From Streptomyces sp. OR43 (GTDB lineage: Bacteria > Actinomycetota > Actinomycetes > Streptomycetales > Streptomycetaceae), in assembly GCF_008042275.1 (NCBI RefSeq), contig NZ_RDBK01000043.1, forward strand, positions 1,524,284 through 1,588,283: a stretch of 64,000 nucleotides of DNA, written 5' to 3'. Positions 26,351-34,293 of the stretch are shown here, in pieces. The notes beneath the pieces are model-generated. The model did no database searches and had not been told where the DNA came from. It saw only the letters and a list, made by a program, of their open reading frames with translations. The position numbers and the translations under genes are program-made. Every line of letters starts with the position of its first letter. Within the stretch, counting starts at the first letter, position 1.

Positions 26351-27169
26351 ATGGGACTTCGCGCACAGGTACGCACGCGGGACGGCTGGGCCGTCCAGCA
26401 CGCGGTCGTGACGGTCACCGACATGACCGGGACGCAGGTGCTGCGCGCCGCCGCCGACGAGGACGGGTCGGTGTGGACCGACACACCGCTGTCCGCCGGC
26501 GCGTACACCGTGATCGTGACGGCGGTCGGCTACGCCCCCGCCGCCTCCACCGCCCTCGTCACGGCGAGCGGCCGGGTCGAGGCCGGCACGGTGGTGCTGG
26601 CCCGCCAGGGCGGCGTGGAGCTGCCGCCGCCGGGCGCCTGGTCGCTGGATCCGGCGCACTCCTCGGTGGGCGCGGTCGCGCAGCACCTGGGGATCTCCAG
26701 CGTGCACGGCCGGTTCACCGACTTCGGCGGCCGGATCGAGATCGCCGAGGACGTCCAGCGGTCGCGCGTGGACGCCGTCATCAACGCGGCCAGCATCGAC
26801 ACCGGCAACGGCATGCGGGACAAGCACCTGCGCTCGCCCGACTTCCTGGACACCGAGCGCTTCCCGGAGATCACCTACCGCTCCACCGGCCTGACTCCGG
26901 CAGGACCCGACCGCTGGACGGTGCACGGCGAACTGTCGTTGCACGGCGTGGACCGCCCGGTCGACCTGGACCTGAGCTACCTCGGCACCGGCCCGGACCC
27001 GTGGGGCGGCGTCCGCGCGGCGTTCAGCGCCACGGCGGAGCTGCGCCGCGAGGACTTCGCCATGAACTACAACCAGGTCCTCCAGGCGGGCATCTCGGCG
27101 ATCGGCACCACGCTGCGGATCGAGCTCGACATCCAGGCGGTGCAGGGCGACTCCCTGCCCGCCGTCTGA
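26351..27169 (+). CDS. YceI-family protein with N-terminal transthyretin-like domain
   Basis: The protein has 272 residues. Residues ~1-85 form one carboxypeptidase-regulatory-like repeat ('VQHAVVTVTDMTGTQVLRAAADEDG', 'GAYTVIVTAVGYAPA'), similar to the repeats on the upstream exporter. Residues ~95-270 are a YceI lipocalin-like barrel ('SLDPAHSSVGAVAQHLGISSVHGRF', 'HLRSPDFLDTERFPEITYRST', 'EDFAMNYN'), which binds polyisoprenoids or amphiphiles in known members. No signal peptide is seen. RBS AAGGAG precedes the ATG at a spacing of 10-11. Sharing a domain with its neighbour suggests they act on the same hydrophobic compound. Confidence 0.92.
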   Translation: MGLRAQVRTRDGWAVQHAVVTVTDMTGTQVLRAAADEDGSVWTDTPLSAGAYTVIVTAVGYAPAASTALVTASGRVEAGTVVLARQGGVELPPPGAWSLDPAHSSVGAVAQHLGISSVHGRFTDFGGRIEIAEDVQRSRVDAVINAASIDTGNGMRDKHLRSPDFLDTERFPEITYRSTGLTPAGPDRWTVHGELSLHGVDRPVDLDLSYLGTGPDPWGGVRAAFSATAELRREDFAMNYNQVLQAGISAIGTTLRIELDIQAVQGDSLPAV

Positions 27170-27194
27170 TCCCGGCAGTCGTAGGGTCGGTTCC

Positions 27195-27665
27195 ATGGCA
27201 TCGAACATCGCGACCAACACCGCCGTGGGACTCGACGACTTGCTGGAGTTCGTACGGCCCCGGCACCGGGCGATCCTGCTGACCACCCGGTCCGACGGCC
27301 GCCCCCAGGGCTCCCCGCTCACCTGCGGCGTCGACGACGCCGGCCGGATCGTCGTCTCGACGTACCCCGAACGGGCCAAGACCCGCAACGCGAAGCGGGA
27401 CGAGCGCGTGAGCGTGATCGTCCTGTCGGACGAGTGGAACGGGCCCTGGGTGCAGATCGACGGTTCGGCCGAGGTGATCGACTCACCCGACTCGGTCGAG
27501 CCCCTCGTCGAGTACTTCCGGAACATCTCGGGGGAGCATCCCGACTGGGACGAGTACCGGGCGGCGATGGTGAAGCAGGGCAAGTCGATCATCAGGATCA
27601 CCCCCGAGCGGTGGAGCCCCGTCGCCACCGGCGGCTTCCCGGCGCACCTGGCCACGGGCGGCTGA
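27195..27665 (+). CDS. PPOX-class F420/FMN-dependent oxidoreductase
   Basis: The protein has 156 residues with a split-barrel fold. 'RPRHRAILLTTRSDGRPQGSPLTCGVDDAGRIVVSTYPERAKTRNAKRDERVSV' gives the cofactor-binding strands and the usual 'K.RN..RD.RVSV' pattern. 'WVQIDGSAEV' follows. Members reduce substrates with F420H2 or FMN; the substrate is unknown. The adjacent dehydrogenase gene starts 6 bp downstream, so they form a pair. Confidence 0.92.
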   Translation: MASNIATNTAVGLDDLLEFVRPRHRAILLTTRSDGRPQGSPLTCGVDDAGRIVVSTYPERAKTRNAKRDERVSVIVLSDEWNGPWVQIDGSAEVIDSPDSVEPLVEYFRNISGEHPDWDEYRAAMVKQGKSIIRITPERWSPVATGGFPAHLATGG

Positions 27666-27670
27666 CCGCG

Positions 27671-28597
27671 GTGACGCTTCCGCCGCCCGCACTGCTCGCC
27701 CGGGCCCGGCTGCTGGCCGGTCCCGAAGTGGGCGATGTCGTGGCCGAGGCGCTGGAGCGGACCACCGGGCGCACGGTCGAGCGCGACGGCCCGGCCGGTG
27801 GCGGGCCCTATGTGTACGTGGGGGCCGCGCTGCCCGACGCGCTGCGCGGCGACGGTCTGCTCTGGTTCCACAGCGTGAACGCCGGCACGGACGCCCTGCT
27901 GGGCGCCGGGCCATGGCCGGACGGGGCGCTGCTCACCCGGACGGTGGGCCGCATGGGTGAGCGGATCGCGCAGTACGTGCTCGGCTGGGTGCTGGCGGAA
28001 TGCCAGTCGGTCCCGGAGTTCGCCGCGCAGCACGCCCGGGGCGAGTGGCGCCGCATCCCGTCGGAGCTCGCGGCCGGACAGACGGCCGTGGTGCACGGCA
28101 CCGGACGGATCGGCTCGGCCGTCGCCGGGCTGCTGCGGTCGTGCGGCATCCGGACCGTGGGCGCCGTCCGCACCCCGCGCCCCGTACCGCCGGGCTTCGA
28201 CGCGGTGGCCGTGGCGGACGAACCGGTGGACGCCCGCTGGGTGGTGGCCGCGCTGCCGCTGACGGACGCGACGGCCGGGTACTTCGGGGCGGCCCGCCTC
28301 GCGGCCATGGGCGGGGCCACGTTCCTCAACGTGGGGCGGGGCGCGACGGTGGACCTGGCGGCGCTGGAGGCGGCGCTGCACGCGGGTTCGGTGGGGCGCG
28401 CGGTACTGGACGTGCTGCCCGACGAGCCGGCCGCACCCGGCGACGCCTGCTGGCGGCTGCCCCGTACGGTGATCACCTCGCACTCCGCGGGCATCACGGC
28501 GGACGACGACATCGTCACGGACTTCACCGCCTGCCTGCGGGAACTGACGGCGGGACGGATCCCCGCACTCGCCGTGGACACGGCCCGCGGCTACTGA
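27671..28597 (+). CDS. D-2-hydroxyacid dehydrogenase family protein
   Basis: The protein has 308 residues from a GTG at 27671. The NAD-binding fold has 'TAVVHGTGRIGSAVAGLLRSCGIRTVGAVRT' (GxGxxG). The catalytic-domain motifs are 'LPLTDATAGYFG', 'FLNVGRGATVDLAALEAAL' (Arg region), 'LDVLPDEPA' and 'SHSAG' (His). It probably reduces a 2-oxoacid. Its stop overlaps the stop of the convergent TetR pseudogene (28591-28597). Confidence 0.9.
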   Translation: MTLPPPALLARARLLAGPEVGDVVAEALERTTGRTVERDGPAGGGPYVYVGAALPDALRGDGLLWFHSVNAGTDALLGAGPWPDGALLTRTVGRMGERIAQYVLGWVLAECQSVPEFAAQHARGEWRRIPSELAAGQTAVVHGTGRIGSAVAGLLRSCGIRTVGAVRTPRPVPPGFDAVAVADEPVDARWVVAALPLTDATAGYFGAARLAAMGGATFLNVGRGATVDLAALEAALHAGSVGRAVLDVLPDEPAAPGDACWRLPRTVITSHSAGITADDDIVTDFTACLRELTAGRIPALAVDTARGY

Positions 28598-29453
28598 CGG
28601 GGCCAGGTGCCCCGGGCCACCTCTTCGCCCTCCGACTCCGACTCCGCGTCCGGGGACGGGGACAGCGACGGCTCCCGCTCCCTCATCGCGACGATGCCCG
28701 CGATCAGCAGGTCGAGCGCGAACGCGAAGTCGCGCTCGTGCATCTCGTGCACGGTGTCGGCGCCCCGGGCCGCGATGAGGTCCTGCGAGTTCTCCACGAT
28801 CGGGCCCAGGTGCGGCTGGCCCTGGATGGCCGTCATGGCCTTCTGGAAGTACGCGTCCTGGCTGAGCCCGGCCTCGGCACTGCGCTGGGCGAACTGGCCC
28901 TCGACGGTGGCGAATCCGTACACGAACTGGAAGACCGCGGAGAGCGCGCCGGTCTGCCGGCCCAGGGGCAGACCGGTCGCGCGGATCACGTCCTGGATGG
29001 CGTACGACATGAGCATCGCGTGCGGGCCCACGTTGAGGAACTTCCCGACGAGCGGGGAGACCCAGGCGTGGCGGACCAGCAGGGTCCGGTAGGACGTCGC
29101 CAGCGCGCGCAGCCGGGTCTCCCACGGTGCGTCCTCCTGCGGCGGGTCGATCTCGCTGTAGACCGAGTCGAGGGCCAGTTCCAGGAGGTGTCGAGGGCCA
29201 GTTCCAGGAGGTCGTCCTTGGTGTCGACGTACCAGTAGAGGGACATCGCCGTGACGTTCAGCTCGGCGGCGAGCCGGCGCATGGAGAACTTCGCGAGGCC
29301 CTCGGCGTCCAGCAGCCGGACCGTCGCCGCGGTGATCCGGTCGCGGTCGAGCCCGGCCGGCTGGTCGGACCTCCGGGCGCGCGACGGTGGCCGGTGGTTC
29401 AGCCACACGCTGGTCCGGGCAGGGTCCTTCGCACGGTCGGCCGCGGACACCAT
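28591..29453 (-). pseudogene. TetR-family regulator, frameshifted by a 23-bp tandem duplication
   Basis: The N-terminal frame starts at the ATG at 29453 (RBS GAGGGAG) with 'RDRITAATVRLLDAEGLAKFSMRRLAAELNVTAMSLYWYVDTKDDLLELALD', a clean TetR helix-turn-helix. After the 23-bp duplication at 29167-29212 the frame changes. The continuing TetR ligand domain ('SVYSEIDPPQEDAPWETRLRAL' to the C-terminus) is in another frame down to a TAG at 28591. Removing one copy restores one ~280-residue protein. The gene is either recently broken or the duplication is an assembly artefact. The neighbouring exporter and the perfect operator at 31143-31177 would be its natural targets. Confidence 0.9.
29167..29212. 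repeat. 23-bp exact tandem duplication inside the TetR gene
   Basis: Copies 29167-29189 and 29190-29212 are identical and adjacent. The length is not a multiple of three, so the downstream reading frame is lost. It falls at the junction between the DNA-binding and ligand domains. Confidence 0.95.
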
Positions 29454-29548
29454 GGCGCACTCCCTCGTCTCGCCGGCGGGGCACACCGGACGCGTACCGT
29501 CTGCCCCGGAAAACGGAGCAGTACGGTCCGGTAGGCCCCCGTCCGATG

Positions 29549-31078
29549 CTATGCCGCCGCCGCGGCCCCGGCCGGGTCGGCCCGGTCCGATTCTCCCCGC
29601 TCCGCACGGCGCAGCAGTACCGCGGCCAGCAACCCGCCGGCCAGCACCGCCACCGCCCCGACCAGCATGCTGGTCTCCAGGCCCGAGGAGAACGCGTCGG
29701 TGATCCGCTGCCGCTCCGCGTCACCGCTCGCGGCGGCCAGGGCGGCGGGCAGCGAGGCCGCGCCGACGGCCGACGGGACGAGCGCCGCGAACCGGGAGTT
29801 CAGGACCGCGCCGAGCACCGCGACCCCGAGGCCGTTGCCGCATTCGGCGAGCGTGCCGTTGACCCCGGCGCCGACACCGGCCTTCTCGGGCGGGATGGCG
29901 CTCATGATCGCGTTGGCCATGGCGGGCATGGCGAGCGCGATGCCCGCACCCATCACGAGCAGTCCGAGCAGCGTCCCCCCGTAACCGTCCCCGCCCAGCA
30001 GCGCGATCGCGCCCAGTCCGGCGGCGAGCAGCCCCATCCCGGAGGCGATGGTGACGGGCGTCCCGAGCTTGGGCACCAGCCGTGCGCCGAGCCCGGTGAG
30101 GTTGAGCGCGACGACGCTCAGCGCCAGCGGGGCCGTACGCAGACCGGCCTCCAGCGGCCCGTAGCCGAGGACGAACTGGAGCTGCTGGGTGAGCAGGAAG
30201 AGCGAGCCGCCCATCCCGAACGCGACCAGGATCGCGCCCGCGACCGCGCCGATGAACTTCTGGTTGCGGAAGAAGTGCATGTCCAGCATCGGGTACGGGA
30301 TGTGCAGCTCCCACAGCACGAACCCGGTGAGGACGGCGACCCCGATGAACGCGGTCAGCAGCACCTGGCCCGATGTCCATCCGTGTCCGGGCCCGGAGAT
30401 GATCGCGTACACGACCGCCGCCATGCCGATGGTGGAGAGGACGGCACCGAGGAGGTCGGGGCGCTCGCCGCTCGGGTTCTTCGACTCCGGGACCAGCCGC
30501 GCCACGGCGACCAGGCCGATCACCGCGACCGGGATGTTGATCAGGAAGATCGCGCCCCACCAGAAGTGGTCGAGCATGACCCCGCCGATCAGCGGACCCA
30601 CGGCGAAGCCGAGTGAGCTGACGGTCGACCAGATGCCGATCGCCTTCACGCGCTCGGTCTCGTCGAAGATCTGGACGACCACGGCGAGGGTGGTGGTCAT
30701 CAGCAGCGCGCCGCCGATGCCCATGCCGGCCCGGGCGGCGATCAGTTGCGCCGACGACTGCGCGAGTCCGGCCACCAGTGAGCCGATACCGAACAGGGCG
30801 AGTCCGCTGATCAGCATCTTCTTGCGGCCGTAGCGGTCGGCGGAGCTGCCCGCCGTCAGCAGCAGCCCGGACTGGACGAGCGAGTAGGCGTTGATCATCC
30901 ACTGCACGTCGGCGGTGGAGGCGTCCAGCTCCCGGGTGAGGGAGGGGATCGCGACGTTGAGGACGGTGTTGTCCAGCAGCACGGTGAGCTGGGCGAGACA
31001 GATGACGCCGAGGATCAGCCAGCGCTGTGGATGGCTCGGCGCCGAGAGGCGGTTCGACTCGGCGGAGGTCGCCGTCAT
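29549..31078 (-). CDS. DHA2-family MFS exporter (EmrB/QacA type)
   Basis: The protein has 509 residues with 14 predicted helices. Features are 'LTVLLDNTVLNVAIPSL' (helix 1, D and N conserved), motif A 'SSADRYGRKKML' and motif C 'SLGFAVGPLIGGVMLDH'. It is a multidrug-type proton antiporter. ATG 31078 with GGGAG upstream. A perfect inverted repeat (31143-31177) lies 65-99 bp upstream, and the broken TetR gene is immediately downstream on the same strand. With no working repressor the exporter might be constitutively on. Confidence 0.95.
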   Translation of the reverse strand: MTATSAESNRLSAPSHPQRWLILGVICLAQLTVLLDNTVLNVAIPSLTRELDASTADVQWMINAYSLVQSGLLLTAGSSADRYGRKKMLISGLALFGIGSLVAGLAQSSAQLIAARAGMGIGGALLMTTTLAVVVQIFDETERVKAIGIWSTVSSLGFAVGPLIGGVMLDHFWWGAIFLINIPVAVIGLVAVARLVPESKNPSGERPDLLGAVLSTIGMAAVVYAIISGPGHGWTSGQVLLTAFIGVAVLTGFVLWELHIPYPMLDMHFFRNQKFIGAVAGAILVAFGMGGSLFLLTQQLQFVLGYGPLEAGLRTAPLALSVVALNLTGLGARLVPKLGTPVTIASGMGLLAAGLGAIALLGGDGYGGTLLGLLVMGAGIALAMPAMANAIMSAIPPEKAGVGAGVNGTLAECGNGLGVAVLGAVLNSRFAALVPSAVGAASLPAALAAASGDAERQRITDAFSSGLETSMLVGAVAVLAGGLLAAVLLRRAERGESDRADPAGAAAAA

Positions 31079-31142
31079 ACGGACTCCCAGGCGTTCGGTC
31101 AGGATCTTCTGCGGTGCTTCCGCGGTGTCTTCCGCGGTGTCT

Positions 31143-31177
31143 TATACGGTGTACAGGGAAGCGCTGTACACCGTATA
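31143..31177. promoter_or_regulatory. Perfect 14-bp-arm inverted repeat, TetR-type operator
   Basis: TATACGGTGTACAG and CTGTACACCGTATA, separated by 7 bp (GGAAGCG). It is AT-rich relative to the genome and lies between the divergent MFS and phosphodiesterase genes. Degenerate GCGGTGTCTTCC repeats sit beside it (about 31121-31142). Confidence 0.85.
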
Positions 31178-31253
31178 GCCGTGCAGGGGACACGTACAAC
31201 CGACTTTCCCGCGATACGGTGCCGATCACTGATCCGACAAGGACTGGAGTGGC

Positions 31254-32117
31254 ATGTCACTGCGTCGTCGTACGGTGGAAGTCCTGCTGACCGCAGGCCT
31301 GTTGGGGACCGTTCTCGCACCTCCCGCGGCAGCCGCGGGGCACGACCGGGGGCAGCTGGTGCCCCTGCGCGTGGCCACGTACAACATCCATGCGGGGTCC
31401 GGCATGGACAACGTCTTCGATCTCGACCGGCAGGTGGCGGAGCTCCGCTCGCTGGACGCGGATGTGATCGGGCTCCAGGAGGTCGACGTCCACTGGGGCG
31501 ACCGCAGTCAGGGACGCGACCTGGCGGCCGAGCTGGCCGAGCGCCTGGACATGCGGGTGTCCTTCGCCCCGATCTACAGCTTCGACCCGGCGGTTCCGGG
31601 CGACCCCCGCCGCGAGTTCGGCGTCGCGGTGCTGTCCCGGTACCGGATCGTGAGCGCCGAGAACCACGACATCACCCGGCTCTCCACCCAGGACCCGAAC
31701 CCGGTCCCGGCGCTCGCGCCCGGCTTCGGCGAGGTCGTGGTGCGGGTGAAGGGCGTCCCCGTGCACGTGTACGCGACGCACCTCGACTACCGCGGCGACC
31801 CGTCCGTCCGAATCGCCCAGGTGGCGGACACCCGCCGGATCATGGCCGAGGACCAGGAGTCGGAGCGGCGGCCGGTGCACCAGATCCTGCTCGGCGACTT
31901 CAACGCGGCCCCGGCGGCTCCCGAGCTGGCGCCCCTGTGGGAGACGCTCGACGACGTCGAGCCGGGCGGTCCCACGTACCCGGCGCTGGATCCGGTGCAG
32001 CGCATCGACTACGTGGCGGTCTCCAAGGACACCGTCCGGGTACGCGACGCGGCGGTGGCCGAGACACTCGCCTCGGACCACCGCCCCGTTGTCGCCGACC
32101 TGTTGCTGCGGCGCTGA
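31254..32117 (+). CDS. Secreted endonuclease/exonuclease/phosphatase-family protein
   Basis: The protein has 287 residues. An N-terminal signal peptide (MSLRRRTVEVLLTAGLLGTV, then LAPPAAAAG) directs export. The catalytic core has 'RVATYNIHAGSGMDN' (Asn), 'IGLQEVD' (Glu), 'YATHLDYRGD' (His/Asp), 'LLGDFNAAP' (D-x-N) and C-terminal 'ASDHRPVV' (catalytic DH). This is the metal-dependent DNase I/sphingomyelinase-like fold, so the substrate may be nucleic acid or a phosphodiester lipid. RBS GGAG precedes the ATG. The TetR-type operator lies in its upstream region too. Confidence 0.92.
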   Translation: MSLRRRTVEVLLTAGLLGTVLAPPAAAAGHDRGQLVPLRVATYNIHAGSGMDNVFDLDRQVAELRSLDADVIGLQEVDVHWGDRSQGRDLAAELAERLDMRVSFAPIYSFDPAVPGDPRREFGVAVLSRYRIVSAENHDITRLSTQDPNPVPALAPGFGEVVVRVKGVPVHVYATHLDYRGDPSVRIAQVADTRRIMAEDQESERRPVHQILLGDFNAAPAAPELAPLWETLDDVEPGGPTYPALDPVQRIDYVAVSKDTVRVRDAAVAETLASDHRPVVADLLLRR

Positions 32118-32136
32118 CCTTCCCGGGCGGCGGCCC

Positions 32137-34293
32137 TCAGCCGCTCGCGGGCTGCGTCAGGTCGTAGAAGGTCGCGCTGCCGGCGGTGACCTTCTTGAAG
32201 CTCTTCTCGACCCAGGTGGAGATCTGTGACGAGGTGCCGCTGCTGCCGCCCATGCCGCCACCGCCGCCCGTGCCGCTGGAGATGAAGTAGTGGATCCGGC
32301 CGTCCTCGACGTACTTCTTGAACTGGGAGAGCGTCGGGGACGGGTCGCTCCCGTTGAAGCCGCCGATCGCCATCACGGGATCGCCGGTGGCGAGCTGGTA
32401 ACTGGCGGCGTTCTGCGAGCCGATGGCCGCGGCGGCCCAGGTGAAGTCGTCAGCGTCCGCCATCAGGAGCTTCTTCGCCGCGGCGTCGACGGTCGCGCCG
32501 TTGAGCAGCCCGCCCATGCCGCCGCCACCGCCCCGGGTGCCTTCGCCCATGCCGGGCATGGCCCCGGGCTGCTGACCGTTCCGCGCGGTGCCGGGGCCGC
32601 CCTGCATCCGACCCTGGCCCTGGCCGGGCGGGGTGCCGGTCGGGGGCTGCCCCATGCCGCCGCCCTGCTGGGTGCCCTGGGTGCCGCCCTGCTGGGTGCC
32701 CTGCCCGGGGGGCCGCATCCCACCGCCGCCACCGGGACCACGGCCACCGCCGCCGCCGGGGCCGCCGCCCATCCCGCCGGAGGACGGGCCCGCCGTGACG
32801 ATGGAGCCCTGGTGTCCGGTGTTCAGCGTGCTCACGGTGTACGCGGCCGGCCCGGCCAGTGACGCGACGAAGCCCAGACCCACGGCAGCGAGCGCCAGTT
32901 GGCGCCCCAGCCGGGACACGAGCAGGAGCCCCAGCGCGCCGACGGCCCCGGCGACGAGCACCGTGGGCCGCAGCCACGGCTGGTAGTCCGGGGTGCGCCC
33001 CAGCAGCACGTACGACCAGTACGCCGTCACGCCCACGGTGACCGCGAGCGCGGCGCCCGCCCACCAGCGGGACCGCTCCTCCCACAGGACCGTGGCGCCC
33101 ATGCCGATCAGCGCCGCGAGGTAGGGGGCCAGGGCCACCGTGTAGTACTGGTGGAAGATGCCGGCCATGAAGCTGAACACGGCCGCGGTCATCAGCAGCG
33201 AGCTGCCCCAGGCGAGGAACGCCGCCCGGGCCGTGTCGGTCCTCTTCGCCCGCCAGGTCAGCCAGACACCGGCGACCAGGAGAATGAGGGCTGCGGGCAG
33301 CAGCCAGGCGATCTGGCTGCCGATCTCGGAGTTGAACATCCGGCCGATGCCGGTCTCGCCCCACTGGCCGCCACCACCCGCGCCGCCACCGCCCCCGCCG
33401 ACGCTGCCGGTCTCCTCGCCGTTGATCCGGCCGAGGCCGTTGTAGCCGAAGGTCAGCTCCAGGAAGGAGTTGTTCTGCGAGCCGCCGATGTACGGGCGCG
33501 AGGAGGCGGGCCACAGTTCGACGATCGCGACCCACCAGCCGCCCGCGACGGTCATCGCCAGCGCCGAGAGGCCCAGCTGACCGAACCTCTTGGGTACGGA
33601 GACCGGAGCGGACACCGCGTACAGCACCGCCAGCGGCGGGAGGATCAGGAACGCCTGGAGGGTCTTGGACAGGAACGCCAGACCGACCGCGCCGCCCGCC
33701 CAGACGAGCCACTTGGTGCGGCCGTCCTCCATCGCGCGCAGCACGCAGTAGACGGTGACGGTCATCAGCAGCGCGAGCAGCGCGTCCGGGTTGTTGAAGC
33801 GGAACATCAGCGCGGCGACGGGCGTGAGCGCGAACACCGCCATGGTGATCAGCCCGGCCGCCGCGCTGAACCGGCGGCGTACGGAGGCGTAGAGCACCCC
33901 GGCCGTCGCCGCGGCCATCAGCACCTGCGGGGCCAGGATCGCCCAGGAGTGCAGGCCGAAGATCCGCACCGACAGCGCCATGGGCCAGAGCGTGGCCGGG
34001 GGCTTGTCGACGGTGATGGCGTTGGCCGAGTCCAGCGAACCGAAGAAGAAGGCCTTCCAGCTCTGGCTGCCGGCCTGTACGGCCGCGGAGTAGAAGGAGT
34101 TGGCGTAGCCGGAGGAGCTGAGGTTCCACAGGTAGGCCACCGTGATGACCAGCAGCATGGACAGGAAGGCCGGGCGCGCCCAGCGGGGGTCCTCGGACCG
34201 GCCGCGCCACACGCGGTGCGGCAGCGAGGGGCCGGTCGGTGCGTGGCCCGCCGCGCCCTGGGGCGGCGCCGGGAGATGGTCGAGCGTGGTCAT
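32137..34293 (-). CDS. GT39/ArnT-like membrane glycosyltransferase
   Basis: The protein has 718 residues. The N-terminal loop has 'NSFYSAAVQAGSQSWKAFFFGSLDSANAITVDKPP', the family's acidic/DKPP motif. About 10-12 membrane segments follow. Two Gly-rich low-complexity stretches are visible (around residues 305-320 and a long GGG/QQGG region at ~510-600). A C-terminal soluble domain is 'MLMADADDFTWAAAAIGSQNA' to 'ISTWVEKSFKKVTAGSATFYDLTQPAS'. It transfers a sugar from a polyprenyl-phosphate donor to lipid or protein. The ATG overlaps the stop of the GT2-GtrA gene, which probably makes or flips the donor. Confidence 0.93.
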   Translation of the reverse strand: MTTLDHLPAPPQGAAGHAPTGPSLPHRVWRGRSEDPRWARPAFLSMLLVITVAYLWNLSSSGYANSFYSAAVQAGSQSWKAFFFGSLDSANAITVDKPPATLWPMALSVRIFGLHSWAILAPQVLMAAATAGVLYASVRRRFSAAAGLITMAVFALTPVAALMFRFNNPDALLALLMTVTVYCVLRAMEDGRTKWLVWAGGAVGLAFLSKTLQAFLILPPLAVLYAVSAPVSVPKRFGQLGLSALAMTVAGGWWVAIVELWPASSRPYIGGSQNNSFLELTFGYNGLGRINGEETGSVGGGGGGAGGGGQWGETGIGRMFNSEIGSQIAWLLPAALILLVAGVWLTWRAKRTDTARAAFLAWGSSLLMTAAVFSFMAGIFHQYYTVALAPYLAALIGMGATVLWEERSRWWAGAALAVTVGVTAYWSYVLLGRTPDYQPWLRPTVLVAGAVGALGLLLVSRLGRQLALAAVGLGFVASLAGPAAYTVSTLNTGHQGSIVTAGPSSGGMGGGPGGGGGRGPGGGGGMRPPGQGTQQGGTQGTQQGGGMGQPPTGTPPGQGQGRMQGGPGTARNGQQPGAMPGMGEGTRGGGGGMGGLLNGATVDAAAKKLLMADADDFTWAAAAIGSQNAASYQLATGDPVMAIGGFNGSDPSPTLSQFKKYVEDGRIHYFISSGTGGGGGMGGSSGTSSQISTWVEKSFKKVTAGSATFYDLTQPASG

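Noticed and set aside
23460..26366. 968-codon minus-strand open frame opposite the MFS exporter
   Set aside because: Its composition (Arg/Asp/Gly/His) is that of an antisense reading of a GC-rich gene, and it lacks any domain.
26294..29125. 943-codon minus-strand frame across YceI, PPOX and dehydrogenase genes
   Set aside because: Three well-supported plus-strand genes explain the region.
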